Assembly: GCF_030294945.1 (NCBI RefSeq)
Contig: NZ_AP018448.1
Location: 9,396,501 to 9,460,500, forward strand
Reading direction: 5' to 3'
Origin: Streptomyces graminofaciens
Lineage (GTDB): Bacteria; Actinomycetota; Actinomycetes; Streptomycetales; Streptomycetaceae
Length of the DNA: 64,000 bases
Numbering within the stretch: the first letter of the stretch is position 1; each line of letters opens with the position of its first letter. The position numbers and the translations under genes are program-made. This document shows, piece by piece, positions 55,718-64,000 of the stretch. A model generated the notes under the pieces. The model had not been told where the DNA came from, made no database searches, and saw only the letters and a list, made by a program, of their open reading frames with translations.

Positions 55718-56119
55718 GTGCCGCTCTCAGAGCACGAGCAGCGCATGCTCGAGCAGATGGAGCGAGCGCTGTACGCCGAAGATCCCAAGTTCGCGTCAGC
55801 GCTTGAGGGAAGCGGGCTGCGTACGTACACCCGGCGGCGGGTCTACCAGGCGGTCGCGGGCTTTCTGGTGGGTATCGCGCTCCTCATGGCCGGAATGGTC
55901 GCACAGCAGATCTGGGTCAGCGTGGTGGGATTCCTCGTCATGCTGGGCTGCGCGGTGCTCGCCGTCACCGGTTGGCGCAAGGCCCCCAAGCCGGGTGAGC
56001 AGCCTGCCGGAGCCGCCGGTTCAGCCGGTGCGCGTCGGCAGACACGACAGCGCCGCTCCATGATGGACCGCATCGAACAGCGCTGGCAGCGCCGCCGAGA
56101 CGAGCAGGGCGGCCACTGA
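55718..56119 (+). CDS. DUF3040 membrane protein
   Basis: A 133-residue protein of the actinobacterial DUF3040 family: an N-terminal amphipathic helix with SEHEQRMLEQMERALYAEDP, the family signature, then two membrane helices (AVAGFLVGIALLMAGMVAQQI and GFLVMLGCAVLAVTGW) and a basic C-terminal tail. GAGGACT-type Shine-Dalgarno before the GTG at 55718. The function is unknown; the family often lies near the dcw cluster. Confidence 0.9.
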   Translation: MPLSEHEQRMLEQMERALYAEDPKFASALEGSGLRTYTRRRVYQAVAGFLVGIALLMAGMVAQQIWVSVVGFLVMLGCAVLAVTGWRKAPKPGEQPAGAAGSAGARRQTRQRRSMMDRIEQRWQRRRDEQGGH

Positions 56120-56311
56120 GCCCTCGGGCCTGCCGAGCTGACAGACCCCACAGAGACGGATGAAGGGTGATCACCCACTGGGCGGTCGCCCTTCACGCAT
56201 GCCCGGGACGCGGGTGTGCTGTGCGCTGTCCGGGGCCTCGTGTCACCGGTGGAGCGGTCGCCCTGTCGCCGACGAGCCCTCGCCCGGCTTCCCGCGTCGC
56301 CACCATCCCGG

Positions 56312-56466
56312 CCCCCGGAGTCCCGGGAGCCCCCCGTAGTCCCGGGAGAACCTGTAGTCCCCGGAGCCCCGGGAGACCCCCCATGGTCCCCGTAGTCCTC
56401 GGAGTCCCCGTAGTCCCGGGAGACCCCCATGGTCCCCGGAGTCCTGGGAATCACCGGAGCCCCCGG
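56312..56466. repeat. Degenerate tandem repeat array (CCCGGGAG / GTAGTCCC)
   Basis: About 155 bases of imperfect repeats built from GTAGTCCCGGGAG and CCCCATGGTCCCCGGAG-like units, with a higher-order period of about 45 bases repeated roughly twice. It lies in the 507-base gap between the convergent DUF3040 and transglutaminase genes. On the minus strand one frame gives Gly-X-Y-like sequence (GSPGAPGTTGSPGTTGG), but no gene structure supports translation. Confidence 0.65.
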
Positions 56467-56542
56467 CGCGGCTCGGCATAGCCCCCACGTGCAGCCCGCG
56501 GAATCCCTCATGAGCTCCGCCGCCCGTCCCTACACAGAACCG

Positions 56543-56577
56543 CCCTGCCCGCCGGACAGATCGTCCGGCGGGCAGGG
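56543..56577. terminator. Bidirectional hairpin terminator
   Basis: A perfect 15-base stem (56543-56557 with 56563-56577, 5-base loop) in the convergent gap before the transglutaminase stop. No U tract, as often in Streptomyces. It can serve both flanking genes. Confidence 0.75.
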
Positions 56578-56626
56578 CAGGGCGGGGCGAGGCGGGCAGG
56601 GGCCGGGGGCTACAGACCCCGCCGGC

Positions 56627-59014
56627 TCAGCCGTTCTGGCCCGACGGTCGTCGTAGCGTGGGGCGGCGGGCCGCCAAGCTGCTCGTCAGAGCTGCCCAGC
56701 GGGCCGATGTCGCCCAGACCACTCGGACGGTCGAACGGGGTGCCAGCAGCGCCCGCCACTGGCTGGCGCGGCCGACATGGGACCGGAGCGACGCCGCGAC
56801 ATGCAGCGCGTCCTTGGCCAGGCCCCCGGGGACCCGTGGCTCCGGAGCGTAGAGGACCTGCTCCACGGCCGCCGCCAGCCGGTGCACCGCCGCCTCGGCC
56901 GGCGCATCGAGGTGGCCGAGCCGCACGATCCGCTCGGCCGCCTTGCGGGGCGTCTGGGAGTCGTCCGGCGAGATCCCGTAGTCCCACGCCGTGTCGGTCA
57001 CCTCCTGCCAGGCCGCCAGCGCGTGGGCCGCCGCGTCCGCCTCCGTACGGCCATGACCGCCGAGCCGAACGGACCGTACCCGCATCCGCCACATCATCGG
57101 CAGGAGCGGGATCGCCAGGGCCAGCAGCACCGCCGGGACGAACCACAGCAGCCACAGCGGGGGACCGTCGTCGGTCGGAACCGTCACGGTCGCCGCGGAC
57201 TCGGTCGGGCAACCGCCGTCAAGCCGCCGCTGCTGGACCGTGCAGCTCTCGCTCTCCGACGGACCCGCGGACGGGGCCGCCGACGCCGATTCCGAGGCCT
57301 GCGGCACATCGGGCAGGCCACCGGTGCTCGACGACTCCTGCTGTGTGTACTCGGGAGTCGTACCCCGGGTCGGGGTCGGCTCGAAGCGGGTCCAGCCCAC
57401 GCCCTCGAAGTACAGCTCGGGCCACGCGTGCGCGTCCCGCAGCCCCACCGACATCGAACCGTCCGAGTTCGGCGTACCGGGAGTGAAGCCCACCGCCACC
57501 CGGGCCGGGATGCCCAGCGTGCGGGCCATCGCGGACATCGCGAACGAGAAGTGGATGCAGAAGCCCTCCTTCTTGTCCAGGAACCGCGCTATCGCCCGGG
57601 GGCCCTTGCCGACCTCCACCTGGGTGTCGTACGTGAACTTGCCGCTCGTCGCGAAGTAGTTCTGCAGCTTGACGGCCCGCTCGTAGTTGTTCGCCGAGCC
57701 TGCGGTCACCTTGCGCGCGGTCTGCGCCACCTCCGGCGCCAGATTCTCCGGCACCTTGGTGAACTCACGCTTCATCAGGGCCGACGGCTCCGGCGCCTGC
57801 GCGAGCTGCTTGGCCGTGGGCTGCACGATCAGGCTCTCGACCTCGTACTCCACGCCCTTCGTGTCCTGGTCGTGGTCGCCGACCAGCGTGCGCCCGATGG
57901 GCTCGTAGCGCCAGTCGCCGTCGATGTCCACGGAGGTCGCCGGGTACGGCATCGGCAGCCAGTCCTGCCCGTAGTCCTTCGCCGCGGCGATCCGGGTCTT
58001 GATCTCGGTCCGCTTGACACCGGGGCCGAGACCGACCGGGGTGCCGAAGTCGTCCGGCACCTTCGTGATGGACCGCTGGGTGGGCTTCCAGGAGATGCCG
58101 TCGAACTCGTCCAGGGCGACGATCCGCAGATACATCTCCGTGTTCTTGTCGGTGTCGGTGCGGTACGAGATGACCTCGCGGTCCTGGTCCACGTTCAGGC
58201 TGTCGCGCAGTTCCACCACGGGGTTCACCGCGGAGATCGTGCCTCCGCCACCGGAGCCCGCGCCGATGCCCTGGCCCGCGCCGGCCAGCAGCCCGCCGTC
58301 GAGCGAGGGCAGGGCGAACGGCACCAGCAGGGCGACGCCCAGGGAGACCGCGCCGATCCGCCGCCCGGTGCGCACCGGGGCGGTCGCCGGCCCCCCGGAG
58401 TCCATGCCCGGAGCGCGGGGCGCGCCGGCGAAGACCCGGCCCCACTGCGAGAGCCGGTCGCGGCTCTCCGTCAGGAGCAGCAGCAGATACCCGGCGGCCG
58501 CGGCCAGGAACGCCAGCCAGTCGGCCCCGCCCGACAGCCCCGCGGCGACCGAGTACAGCGCGAGCAGCGGCAGCCCGGCCGGGGCCGCGCTGCGGAACGT
58601 CACCGCGAGCGCGTCGACCAGGAGGCCGATCACCAGGACACCGCCGACGATCATCAGCCGGATGCCGTCGGTCAGCGGCGCCGGGATCGCGTACCGCCCG
58701 ATGTCCTCCGAGCCCTGCTGGAGCAGCGTCCCGAAGTACTGGAACGCCTCCGGGCCCGGGACGATCCCGGCCAGCGAGTGCCGCGCCGCGAAGACCAGCG
58801 TCAGCATCATCAGCGTCACCAGCGCCTGCGCCGCGACGGTCAGCGGCCGGGCCAGCGGGACGCGCCGGATCAGCGCGCCCACACCGGTCTGCACACCGAG
58901 CATCACGCCGGCCTGTAGGAGCCATCCGGTCTTCTCCACCAGCGGTATAAGCGCGACCGCCGACAGCACTGTGGCGGCCCAGGCGCACAGCGCCAGCCTC
59001 GCCCGACCGCTCAT
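56627..59014 (-). CDS. Transglutaminase-like membrane protein (TgpA type)
   Basis: A 795-residue protein with about six N-terminal membrane helices, a large outer domain and one C-terminal helix (LLWFVPAVLLALAIPLLPMM) followed by a cytoplasmic tail. The transglutaminase core has the catalytic Cys in EGFCIHFSFAMSAMAR, the His in RDAHAWPELYFEG and the third acidic partner in WTRFEPTP. Such proteins are essential membrane enzymes in some bacteria, with substrates probably in the wall or envelope. It is coupled to the DUF58 gene by a four-base overlap. Confidence 0.88.
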   Translation of the reverse strand: MSGRARLALCAWAATVLSAVALIPLVEKTGWLLQAGVMLGVQTGVGALIRRVPLARPLTVAAQALVTLMMLTLVFAARHSLAGIVPGPEAFQYFGTLLQQGSEDIGRYAIPAPLTDGIRLMIVGGVLVIGLLVDALAVTFRSAAPAGLPLLALYSVAAGLSGGADWLAFLAAAAGYLLLLLTESRDRLSQWGRVFAGAPRAPGMDSGGPATAPVRTGRRIGAVSLGVALLVPFALPSLDGGLLAGAGQGIGAGSGGGGTISAVNPVVELRDSLNVDQDREVISYRTDTDKNTEMYLRIVALDEFDGISWKPTQRSITKVPDDFGTPVGLGPGVKRTEIKTRIAAAKDYGQDWLPMPYPATSVDIDGDWRYEPIGRTLVGDHDQDTKGVEYEVESLIVQPTAKQLAQAPEPSALMKREFTKVPENLAPEVAQTARKVTAGSANNYERAVKLQNYFATSGKFTYDTQVEVGKGPRAIARFLDKKEGFCIHFSFAMSAMARTLGIPARVAVGFTPGTPNSDGSMSVGLRDAHAWPELYFEGVGWTRFEPTPTRGTTPEYTQQESSSTGGLPDVPQASESASAAPSAGPSESESCTVQQRRLDGGCPTESAATVTVPTDDGPPLWLLWFVPAVLLALAIPLLPMMWRMRVRSVRLGGHGRTEADAAAHALAAWQEVTDTAWDYGISPDDSQTPRKAAERIVRLGHLDAPAEAAVHRLAAAVEQVLYAPEPRVPGGLAKDALHVAASLRSHVGRASQWRALLAPRSTVRVVWATSARWAALTSSLAARRPTLRRPSGQNG

Positions 59015-60372
59015 GACCGTCCCTCCGCACCGCTCCCGGCCACCGCGCCCGTGCGTTGCCGGTCCGCCTGCCGCCACATGTCCGCCAGCGAGGCCCCGCG
59101 CGGCACGCTCAGCGCGGTCCAGCCCGCCTCGTGGAGCCCGCGCAGGGAGTCCTCACCGGCGCTCGCCCCGGGGCCGGGCACGTCGCCCGTCTCACGCCCC
59201 CACACCTCGCTGTCCAGCAGGAAGGCGACCGCTCGGCCGCCGCGCCGACGCATCCTGCCCAGCTCGGCGATCTGCTCCTCCTCGAGGTCGCCGAGAAAGG
59301 CCACCAGCAGCCCTTCCTGGCCGCCGCGCAGCATGTCGTACGCCGGGGAGAAGCCGATGCCGTCCGAGTGGTCGATCACCGCGAGGGTGTCCATCATCAG
59401 CCCCGCCGCGTCGGCCGACTCCTGGCTGGAGCCCGCGAAACCCTCGGCGCCCTCGCCCGGCACCGAACCGCCGGTGTCCGTCAACAGCCGCACGGAGAAG
59501 CCGCGCTCGAGCATGTGGAGCAGCACGGACGCCGCGCCGGAGACGGCCCACTCGAAGGCGGAGTCCGGGCCCGTGCCCAGGTAGCCAACGGCCCGGGTGT
59601 CCAGCAGCACCGTGCAGCGAGCCCGCTCCGGCTGTTCCTCGCGGCGCACCATCAGCTCGCCGTAGCGCGCGGTCGAACGCCAGTGCACCCGGCGCAGATC
59701 GTCGCCGTGCCGGTAGCCGCGCGGGATCACGTCGTCGTCGCCGGCCAGCGCCAGCGAGCGCTGCCGCCCGTCGCCGTACCCCTTCGCCTCACCGCTCAGC
59801 CGCACCGGCGGCAGGGCATCCACGCGCGGGATGACCGTCAGCGTGTCGTACGTCGAGAAGGAGCGGGTCAGCTCGCACATGCCGAAGGGGTCGGTCAGGC
59901 GCAGCTGCAGCGGGCCCAGTGGGTAGCGGCCGCGCAGGTCGGAGCGGACGCGGTACGACACCTCGCGGCGGCCGCCCGCCTCCACCCGGTCCAGGACGAA
60001 CCGGGGGCGCGGACCGAGCACGTACGGCACCCGGTCCTGGAGCATCAGCAGCCCCGTGGGCATGCGCGAGACGTTGTCCATCCGCAGGTGGACGCGGGCC
60101 TCGCTGCCGGCGGGCACGCGCGCGGGGGAGAGGCGGCGGCTGCCCGCGACCCGATAGCGGGTGCGGTACAGCACGGTCGCGCAGATCAGCGGCAGTACGG
60201 CGAGCAGCAGACCGACCCGGAGCAGATCGCTCTGCCCGAGGACGTAGGCGCAGATCGCGGCCGCGACCCCGGCGGCCAGAAAGGAGCGCCCGCGGGTCGT
60301 GAGACCGGCGAGGGCCGTGCGCAGCCCACCCTTGTCCTGATCCGGGGTGGGCGCCGGCCCGGCGGTGGTCAT
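59011..60372 (-). CDS. DUF58 (VWA-like) membrane-associated protein
   Basis: A 453-residue protein with two N-terminal membrane helices (residues 30-70, SFLAAGVAAAICAYVLG onward), the DUF58 core GDDDVIPRGYRHGDDLRRVHW and a VWA-like fold with the metal-site ARCTVLLDTRA. DUF58 proteins partner with MoxR ATPases and TgpA-type transglutaminases. Its start overlaps the moxR stop by four bases. Confidence 0.88.
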   Translation of the reverse strand: MTTAGPAPTPDQDKGGLRTALAGLTTRGRSFLAAGVAAAICAYVLGQSDLLRVGLLLAVLPLICATVLYRTRYRVAGSRRLSPARVPAGSEARVHLRMDNVSRMPTGLLMLQDRVPYVLGPRPRFVLDRVEAGGRREVSYRVRSDLRGRYPLGPLQLRLTDPFGMCELTRSFSTYDTLTVIPRVDALPPVRLSGEAKGYGDGRQRSLALAGDDDVIPRGYRHGDDLRRVHWRSTARYGELMVRREEQPERARCTVLLDTRAVGYLGTGPDSAFEWAVSGAASVLLHMLERGFSVRLLTDTGGSVPGEGAEGFAGSSQESADAAGLMMDTLAVIDHSDGIGFSPAYDMLRGGQEGLLVAFLGDLEEEQIAELGRMRRRGGRAVAFLLDSEVWGRETGDVPGPGASAGEDSLRGLHEAGWTALSVPRGASLADMWRQADRQRTGAVAGSGAEGRS

Positions 60373-61409
60373 CCAAGCCTCCGCGGCGGCTGCTGCGGGT
60401 ACGCGGGCACGCCGCGGCCCACGCCGAAGCCGCTCTGCGGCTGGGGCGCGGACGGCACGGCCGTGCGCTGCAGGATCTCCTGGACGACTTGCTCGGGCGT
60501 ACGCCGGTTGAGCTGGGCCTGTGCGGTGGGCAGCAGCCGGTGCGCGAGGACGGCCACGGCGAGGGCCTGGATGTCGTCCGGCAGCGCGTACTCCCGGCCG
60601 CTCAGGGCGGCGGCGGCCTTCGCCGCGCGCACCAGGTGCAGCGTGGCGCGCGGCGAGGCGCCGAGTCTGAGGTCGGGGTGCGTGCGCGTGGCGCCGACCA
60701 GGTCCACCGCGTAGCGCCGGACCGTTTCCGCGACATGGACATTGCGGACGGCCTCGATCAGCTTCAGGATCTCGTGCGCGTGCGCCACCGGCTGCATGTC
60801 CTCCAGGGGCGAGACCCCGCCGTGGACGTCGAGCATCTGCAGCTCGGCCTCCGCGCTGGGGTAGCCGACGGAGACACGGGCCATGAAGCGGTCGCGCTGG
60901 GCCTCCGGCAGAGGGTATGTGCCCTCCATCTCGACAGGGTTCTGCGTGGCCACCACCATGAAGGGGCTCGGCAGCTCGTACGTCGTGCCGTCGATCGTGA
61001 CCTGGCGCTCCTCCAGGGACTCCAGGAGCGCGGACTGCGTCTTCGGCGAGGCGCGGTTGATCTCGTCGCCGATCACGATCTGGGAGAAGATCGCGCCCGG
61101 TTTGAACTCGAACTCCTTGCGCTGCTGGTCCCAGATGGACACACCCGTGATGTCCGACGGCAGCAGGTCGGGCGTGAACTGGATACGCCGCACCGAGCAG
61201 TCGATGGACCGCGCGAGTGCCTTGGCGAGCATGGTCTTGCCGACGCCGGGTACATCCTCGATCAGAAGATGCCCCTCCGCCAGCAGCACTGTCAGAGAAA
61301 GCCGTACGACCTCAGGCTTGCCCTCGATCACCGCCTCGACCGAACTGCGGACTCGCTCCACAGTGCTGGTCAGATCAGTGAGGCTCGCTCGATCGTCATA
61401 GGTCGTCAC
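60369..61409 (-). CDS. MoxR family AAA+ ATPase
   Basis: A 346-residue AAA+ ATPase with Walker A in EDVPGVGKTMLA, Walker B in QIVIGDEINRASPKTQ, sensor 1 FMVVATQNPVEMEGT and the Arg finger/sensor 2 block TYPLPEAQRDRFMARV. The C-terminal 25 residues are a Pro/Gln tail. MoxR proteins act as chaperones for VWA proteins. It is the first gene of the MoxR-DUF58-transglutaminase operon, three genes linked by ATGA-type overlaps. The GTG start is 61409. Confidence 0.93.
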   Translation of the reverse strand: MTTYDDRASLTDLTSTVERVRSSVEAVIEGKPEVVRLSLTVLLAEGHLLIEDVPGVGKTMLAKALARSIDCSVRRIQFTPDLLPSDITGVSIWDQQRKEFEFKPGAIFSQIVIGDEINRASPKTQSALLESLEERQVTIDGTTYELPSPFMVVATQNPVEMEGTYPLPEAQRDRFMARVSVGYPSAEAELQMLDVHGGVSPLEDMQPVAHAHEILKLIEAVRNVHVAETVRRYAVDLVGATRTHPDLRLGASPRATLHLVRAAKAAAALSGREYALPDDIQALAVAVLAHRLLPTAQAQLNRRTPEQVVQEILQRTAVPSAPQPQSGFGVGRGVPAYPQQPPRRLG

Positions 61410-61671
61410 CCGGCCCTCCTCGGCCCGTTATTGCTACGGGCCGACGCTCTGCGATGCGGATCGGCCCACCCCGAAACACGGACACCACGCGTGAACTGCT
61501 CAGCGTGACGCCACACCCGCATTCTTGCTGCCGTTACCAATCCGTGTCACTCGCCTGTGGATAACCGGCCGAGATATGTCAGGTTTGGGGTCTTTTAAGC
61601 GCCGAGATGCCAGGAAATTGATACGGAAACCAGGCCTCAGGACGCCTCGGCGCGGGCCTGTTCGACTTCTC

Positions 61672-62220
61672 TCAGGCGGGGTCGATCTCCCGCAGCAGCC
61701 CCGTCTTCACGTCGAAGACGAAACCGCGCACGTCGTCGGTGTGCACCAGGAACGGGTTGGTGCGCACGCGCTGCATCGACTGCCGTACGTCCTGCTCGAC
61801 GTCCCGGAACGCCTCCACCGCCCAGGCCGGGCGCTGGCCGACCTCCATCTCCAGGTCGTGCCGGAAGTCCTCGGTGAGGGACTCCAGGCCGCAGCCGGTG
61901 TGGTGGATGAGGACCACGCTGCGGGTGCCGAGGGCCCGCTGGCTGATGGTGAGGGAGCGGATGACGTCGTCGGTGACGACGCCGCCCGCGTTGCGGATCG
62001 TGTGGCAGTCGCCCAGCTCCAGGCCGAGCGCGGCGTGCAGGTCGAGGCGGGCGTCCATGCAGGCCACGACCGCGACGCGGAGCACGGGCCGGGCGTCCAT
62101 CCCGGGGTCGGTGAAGGCGGCGGCGTAACTCGCGTTGGCGTCGACGAGGCGATCGGTGACGGTGTCGCCCGCGAATATGGCGTCTTCGGGTCCGGTGGGA
62201 ACTGATGCAGAAGTCGTCAT
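61672..62220 (-). CDS. Beta-carbonic anhydrase
   Basis: A 182-residue class beta carbonic anhydrase that interconverts carbon dioxide and bicarbonate. The zinc ligands are visible in VVACMDARLD (Cys, with the Asp-Arg dyad) and LIHHTGCGLES (His and Cys). The start is ATG 62220; a second ATG at 62226 is possible. No good ribosome-binding site precedes either. The length fits the short actinobacterial subtype. Confidence 0.9.
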   Translation of the reverse strand: MTTSASVPTGPEDAIFAGDTVTDRLVDANASYAAAFTDPGMDARPVLRVAVVACMDARLDLHAALGLELGDCHTIRNAGGVVTDDVIRSLTISQRALGTRSVVLIHHTGCGLESLTEDFRHDLEMEVGQRPAWAVEAFRDVEQDVRQSMQRVRTNPFLVHTDDVRGFVFDVKTGLLREIDPA

Positions 62221-62430
62221 AAGCATGACGGTACTGGTCACGGGGGCCGTAAGCCCTGTGTGAGAGAGGACAAAGAACCTCATTGAGGCTTGTTGTGAGG
62301 TAACCCACACAGGGAGCGGAAACACGGCTGTACGGGTGATTGAACCGTGTTTGTCGCTCCGTTCCGGAGGGTCGTCGCGACGCGCAGGCCGGTTGATTGA
62401 CCGCGAGAGGGCGTGGACTAGAGTGACGCG

Positions 62431-62539
62431 GAGCGGGAGGCGAGGCCCCCTGCTGGACTGAAATCCCAGGAGATCCGGCGACAGTCAGGCATCTCCCCAC
62501 GTGCGCGGCGCGTACGTACGGCTCGGCCTCCTCCCGCTC
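62431..62539 (+). other. Long-range inverted repeat in the rsmH leader
   Basis: In the 414-base gap before rsmH (62221-62634), GAGCGGGAGG with AGGCC (62431-62447, a 2-base bulge) pairs with GGCCTCCTCCCGCTC (62525-62539), enclosing an 80-base loop. The transcript leading into the dcw cluster can thus fold before the RBS at 62624-62630. It is a possible regulatory leader. No mraZ gene is present. Confidence 0.55.
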
Positions 62540-62634
62540 CCGGTCGGCCGGCACTCCCCGGCGCCGGCAGGCCGCCCTTCGAGCGGCGGGGACCCGGCGG
62601 TGCGGGACGCTCGCGCCGGACCTGAGAGGGCCCC

Positions 62635-63591
62635 TTGAGCAACAGCCGCCACGTCCCCGTCATGCTCCGGCAGTGCCTGGACATGCTGGCCCCGGCCCTC
62701 ACGGAGCCCGGCGCCGTCGTGGTCGACTGCACACTCGGCCTCGGCGGCCACAGCGAGGCGCTGCTCACCCGGTTCCCCGAGGCCCGGCTCGTCGCCCTCG
62801 ACCGGGACAAGGAGGCGCTGCGCCTGTCCGGAGAGCGGCTCGCGCCCTTCGGGGACCGGGCCACGCTCGTGCACGCCGTCTACGACGAGCTCCCCGACGT
62901 GCTCGACCGCCTGGGCCTGCCGCGTGTCCAGGGCGTCCTGTTCGACCTCGGCGTCTCCTCCATGCAGCTCGACGAGGCCGACCGCGGGTTCGCGTACGCC
63001 CAGGACGCCCCCCTCGACATGCGCATGGACCAGACGACCGGCATCAGCGCGGCCGAGGTCCTCAACACCTACCCGGGGGGTGAACTCGTCCGCATCCTGC
63101 GCGCGTACGGCGAGGAGAAGCAGGCCAAGCGGATCGTCTCAGCGATCGTGCGCGAGCGGGACAAGGAGCCTTTCACCAACAGCGCGCGGCTCGTCGAGTT
63201 GATCCGCGACTCCCTGCCGCAGGCCGCCAAGCGCACCGGCGGCAACCCCGCCAAGCGGACCTTCCAGGCGCTGCGCATCGAGGTCAACGGCGAACTCGCC
63301 GTCCTGGAGCGGGCGATCCCCGCGGCCGTGAAGGCGCTCGCGGTCGGCGGCCGGATGGCCGTGCTGTCGTACCACTCGCTCGAGGACCGGCTGGTGAAGC
63401 AGGTGTTCGCGGCGGGCGCGGCGAACACTGCGCCTGCCGGGCTCCCAGTGATCCCCGAGCGCTACCAGCCCCGGCTCAAGCTCCTCACCCGTGGTGCCGA
63501 ACTTCCCACCGAGGAAGAGGTCGCCGAGAACCGGCGCGCGGCCCCGGCGCGGCTGCGCGGGGCCGAACGCATTCGGGAGGACGCCGAGTGA
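62635..63591 (+). CDS. rsmH: 16S rRNA (cytosine1402-N4)-methyltransferase
   Basis: A 318-residue RsmH/MraW enzyme that methylates C1402 of 16S rRNA with SAM. Motif I is [16 protein letters not shown], the second block [19 protein letters not shown], and the [15 protein letters not shown] and [16 protein letters not shown] segments are family signatures. The TTG at 62635 follows GAGAGGG; length matches. It opens the dcw cluster, with ftsL next. Confidence 0.95.
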   Translation: MSNSRHVPVMLRQCLDMLAPALTEPGAVVVDCTLGLGGHSEALLTRFPEARLVALDRDKEALRLSGERLAPFGDRATLVHAVYDELPDVLDRLGLPRVQGVLFDLGVSSMQLDEADRGFAYAQDAPLDMRMDQTTGISAAEVLNTYPGGELVRILRAYGEEKQAKRIVSAIVRERDKEPFTNSARLVELIRDSLPQAAKRTGGNPAKRTFQALRIEVNGELAVLERAIPAAVKALAVGGRMAVLSYHSLEDRLVKQVFAAGAANTAPAGLPVIPERYQPRLKLLTRGAELPTEEEVAENRRAAPARLRGAERIREDAE

Positions 63592-63703
63592 GGCGTACAC
63601 GGGGGCCGCACGACGTGCGTGATAGGGGACGGTGAGTGGGTCCGAACAGCGAACTGGCCGAGACGGCCAGTGAGTCCGGAAAGCAAACTCACAGGGAGGG
63701 CGT

Positions 63704-64000
63704 GTGAGTAGGAAACCCGAACTGAGGGGGCGGGCCGCCCGACTCGCACGGCTCCTCCCCGCGGGCCCCGGCCGAGCCGCCCGCACGCCCTTCGTCCTCC
63801 TCGTCGTCCTTCTCCTGGGCAGCGGTCTCATCGGCCTCCTGGTGCTGAACTCCGCGCTCAGCGAAGGGGCGTTCAAACTCGACGACCTCCAGGACGACGT
63901 GAAGAGCTACACCGACGAGGAGCAGGCGCTGCAACGGGACGTGGACGCCTACTCCGCCCCCGACTCGCTCCAGCGCCGCGCCCGCGAGCTGGGCATGGTC
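63704..64000 (+). CDS. ftsL: Cell-division protein FtsL (partial, cut by window end)
   Basis: The first 99 codons of a small bitopic protein: a basic cytoplasmic start, one membrane helix (TPFVLLVVLLLGSGLIGLLV) and a following coiled coil (LDDLQDDVKSYTDEEQALQR). This is the FtsL/DivIC septum-assembly architecture, and position between rsmH and where ftsI is expected agrees. The GTG at 63704 follows GGGAGGG; the GTG two bases earlier runs into TGA. The C-terminus lies beyond the window. Confidence 0.9.
   Translation, partial: MSRKPELRGRAARLARLLPAGPGRAARTPFVLLVVLLLGSGLIGLLVLNSALSEGAFKLDDLQDDVKSYTDEEQALQRDVDAYSAPDSLQRRARELGMV

Noticed and set aside
56193..56511. Collagen-like protein encoded by the tandem array
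   Set aside because: Three frames stay open through the array because of the repeat; no ribosome site or signal peptide supports translation.

Overview
The window is a stretch of high-GC actinobacterial chromosome, almost certainly Streptomyces. The evidence is the very high G+C, frequent GTG/TTG starts, ATGA/GTGA overlaps between co-directional genes, and a gene order that matches, from memory, the S. coelicolor SCO2140-SCO2091 interval ending at the dcw cell-division cluster. I saw no rRNA or tRNA gene, CRISPR array, prophage or insertion sequence. The function calls are my own readings of the sequence; no database was searched.

Region 1 (1-4551) is the edge of an accessory island. It holds the tail of an unknown gene, a relative of cyclolavandulyl diphosphate synthase (irregular monoterpene formation) with visibly lower G+C, and a class V aminotransferase behind a SAM-IV-type riboswitch. 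The island abuts a two-component system that is now broken three ways: a nonsense codon and an internal deletion in the kinase, and loss of the regulator's output domain.

Region 2 (4718-31009) is core genome: Lrp/AsnC-domain protein, rhomboid protease, zinc-ribbon protein, NYN ribonuclease-like protein, twin NlpC/P60 wall hydrolases, a zinc-peptidase-like lipoprotein, a membrane mannosyltransferase, a PimB-like glycosyltransferase, cholesterol oxidase, FadD, a phosphoesterase, an SRPBCC protein, an ArsA-like ATPase, the glucose kinase locus (DUF5304 protein plus glkA), an ECF sigma factor with a coupled membrane partner, a lipase-like hydrolase, PlsC, the MacRS two-component pair and a phosphofructokinase. 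Much of it mirrors the mycobacterial Rv2172c-Rv2190c neighbourhood for phosphatidylinositol mannoside and envelope functions.

Region 3 (31067-49568) is biosynthetic and housekeeping: a fused anthranilate synthase with a tryptophan-rich leader peptide and attenuator, class II DAHP synthase, the bfd/bfr iron-storage pair with an iron box, a molybdopterin oxidoreductase, endonuclease IV, a PASTA Ser/Thr kinase with a likely substrate (Rv2175c-like) nearby, a thiamine block (thiO-thiS-thiG behind a TPP riboswitch, with thiE on the other strand), metF, a Tyr/Gln-rich membrane protein and a phytoene-desaturase-like oxidoreductase.

Region 4 (49569-64000) holds a perfect MacR-type box, a self-contained ABC/YhgE/TetR operon with its own palindromic operator, a HEPN-like protein, a methyltransferase, a DUF3040 protein, a MoxR-DUF58-transglutaminase operon, a beta-carbonic anhydrase, and the start of the dcw cluster (rsmH, then ftsL cut by the window edge). 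A GC-rich hairpin repeat family recurs at least six times between genes and mostly sits just 3' of a coding region.
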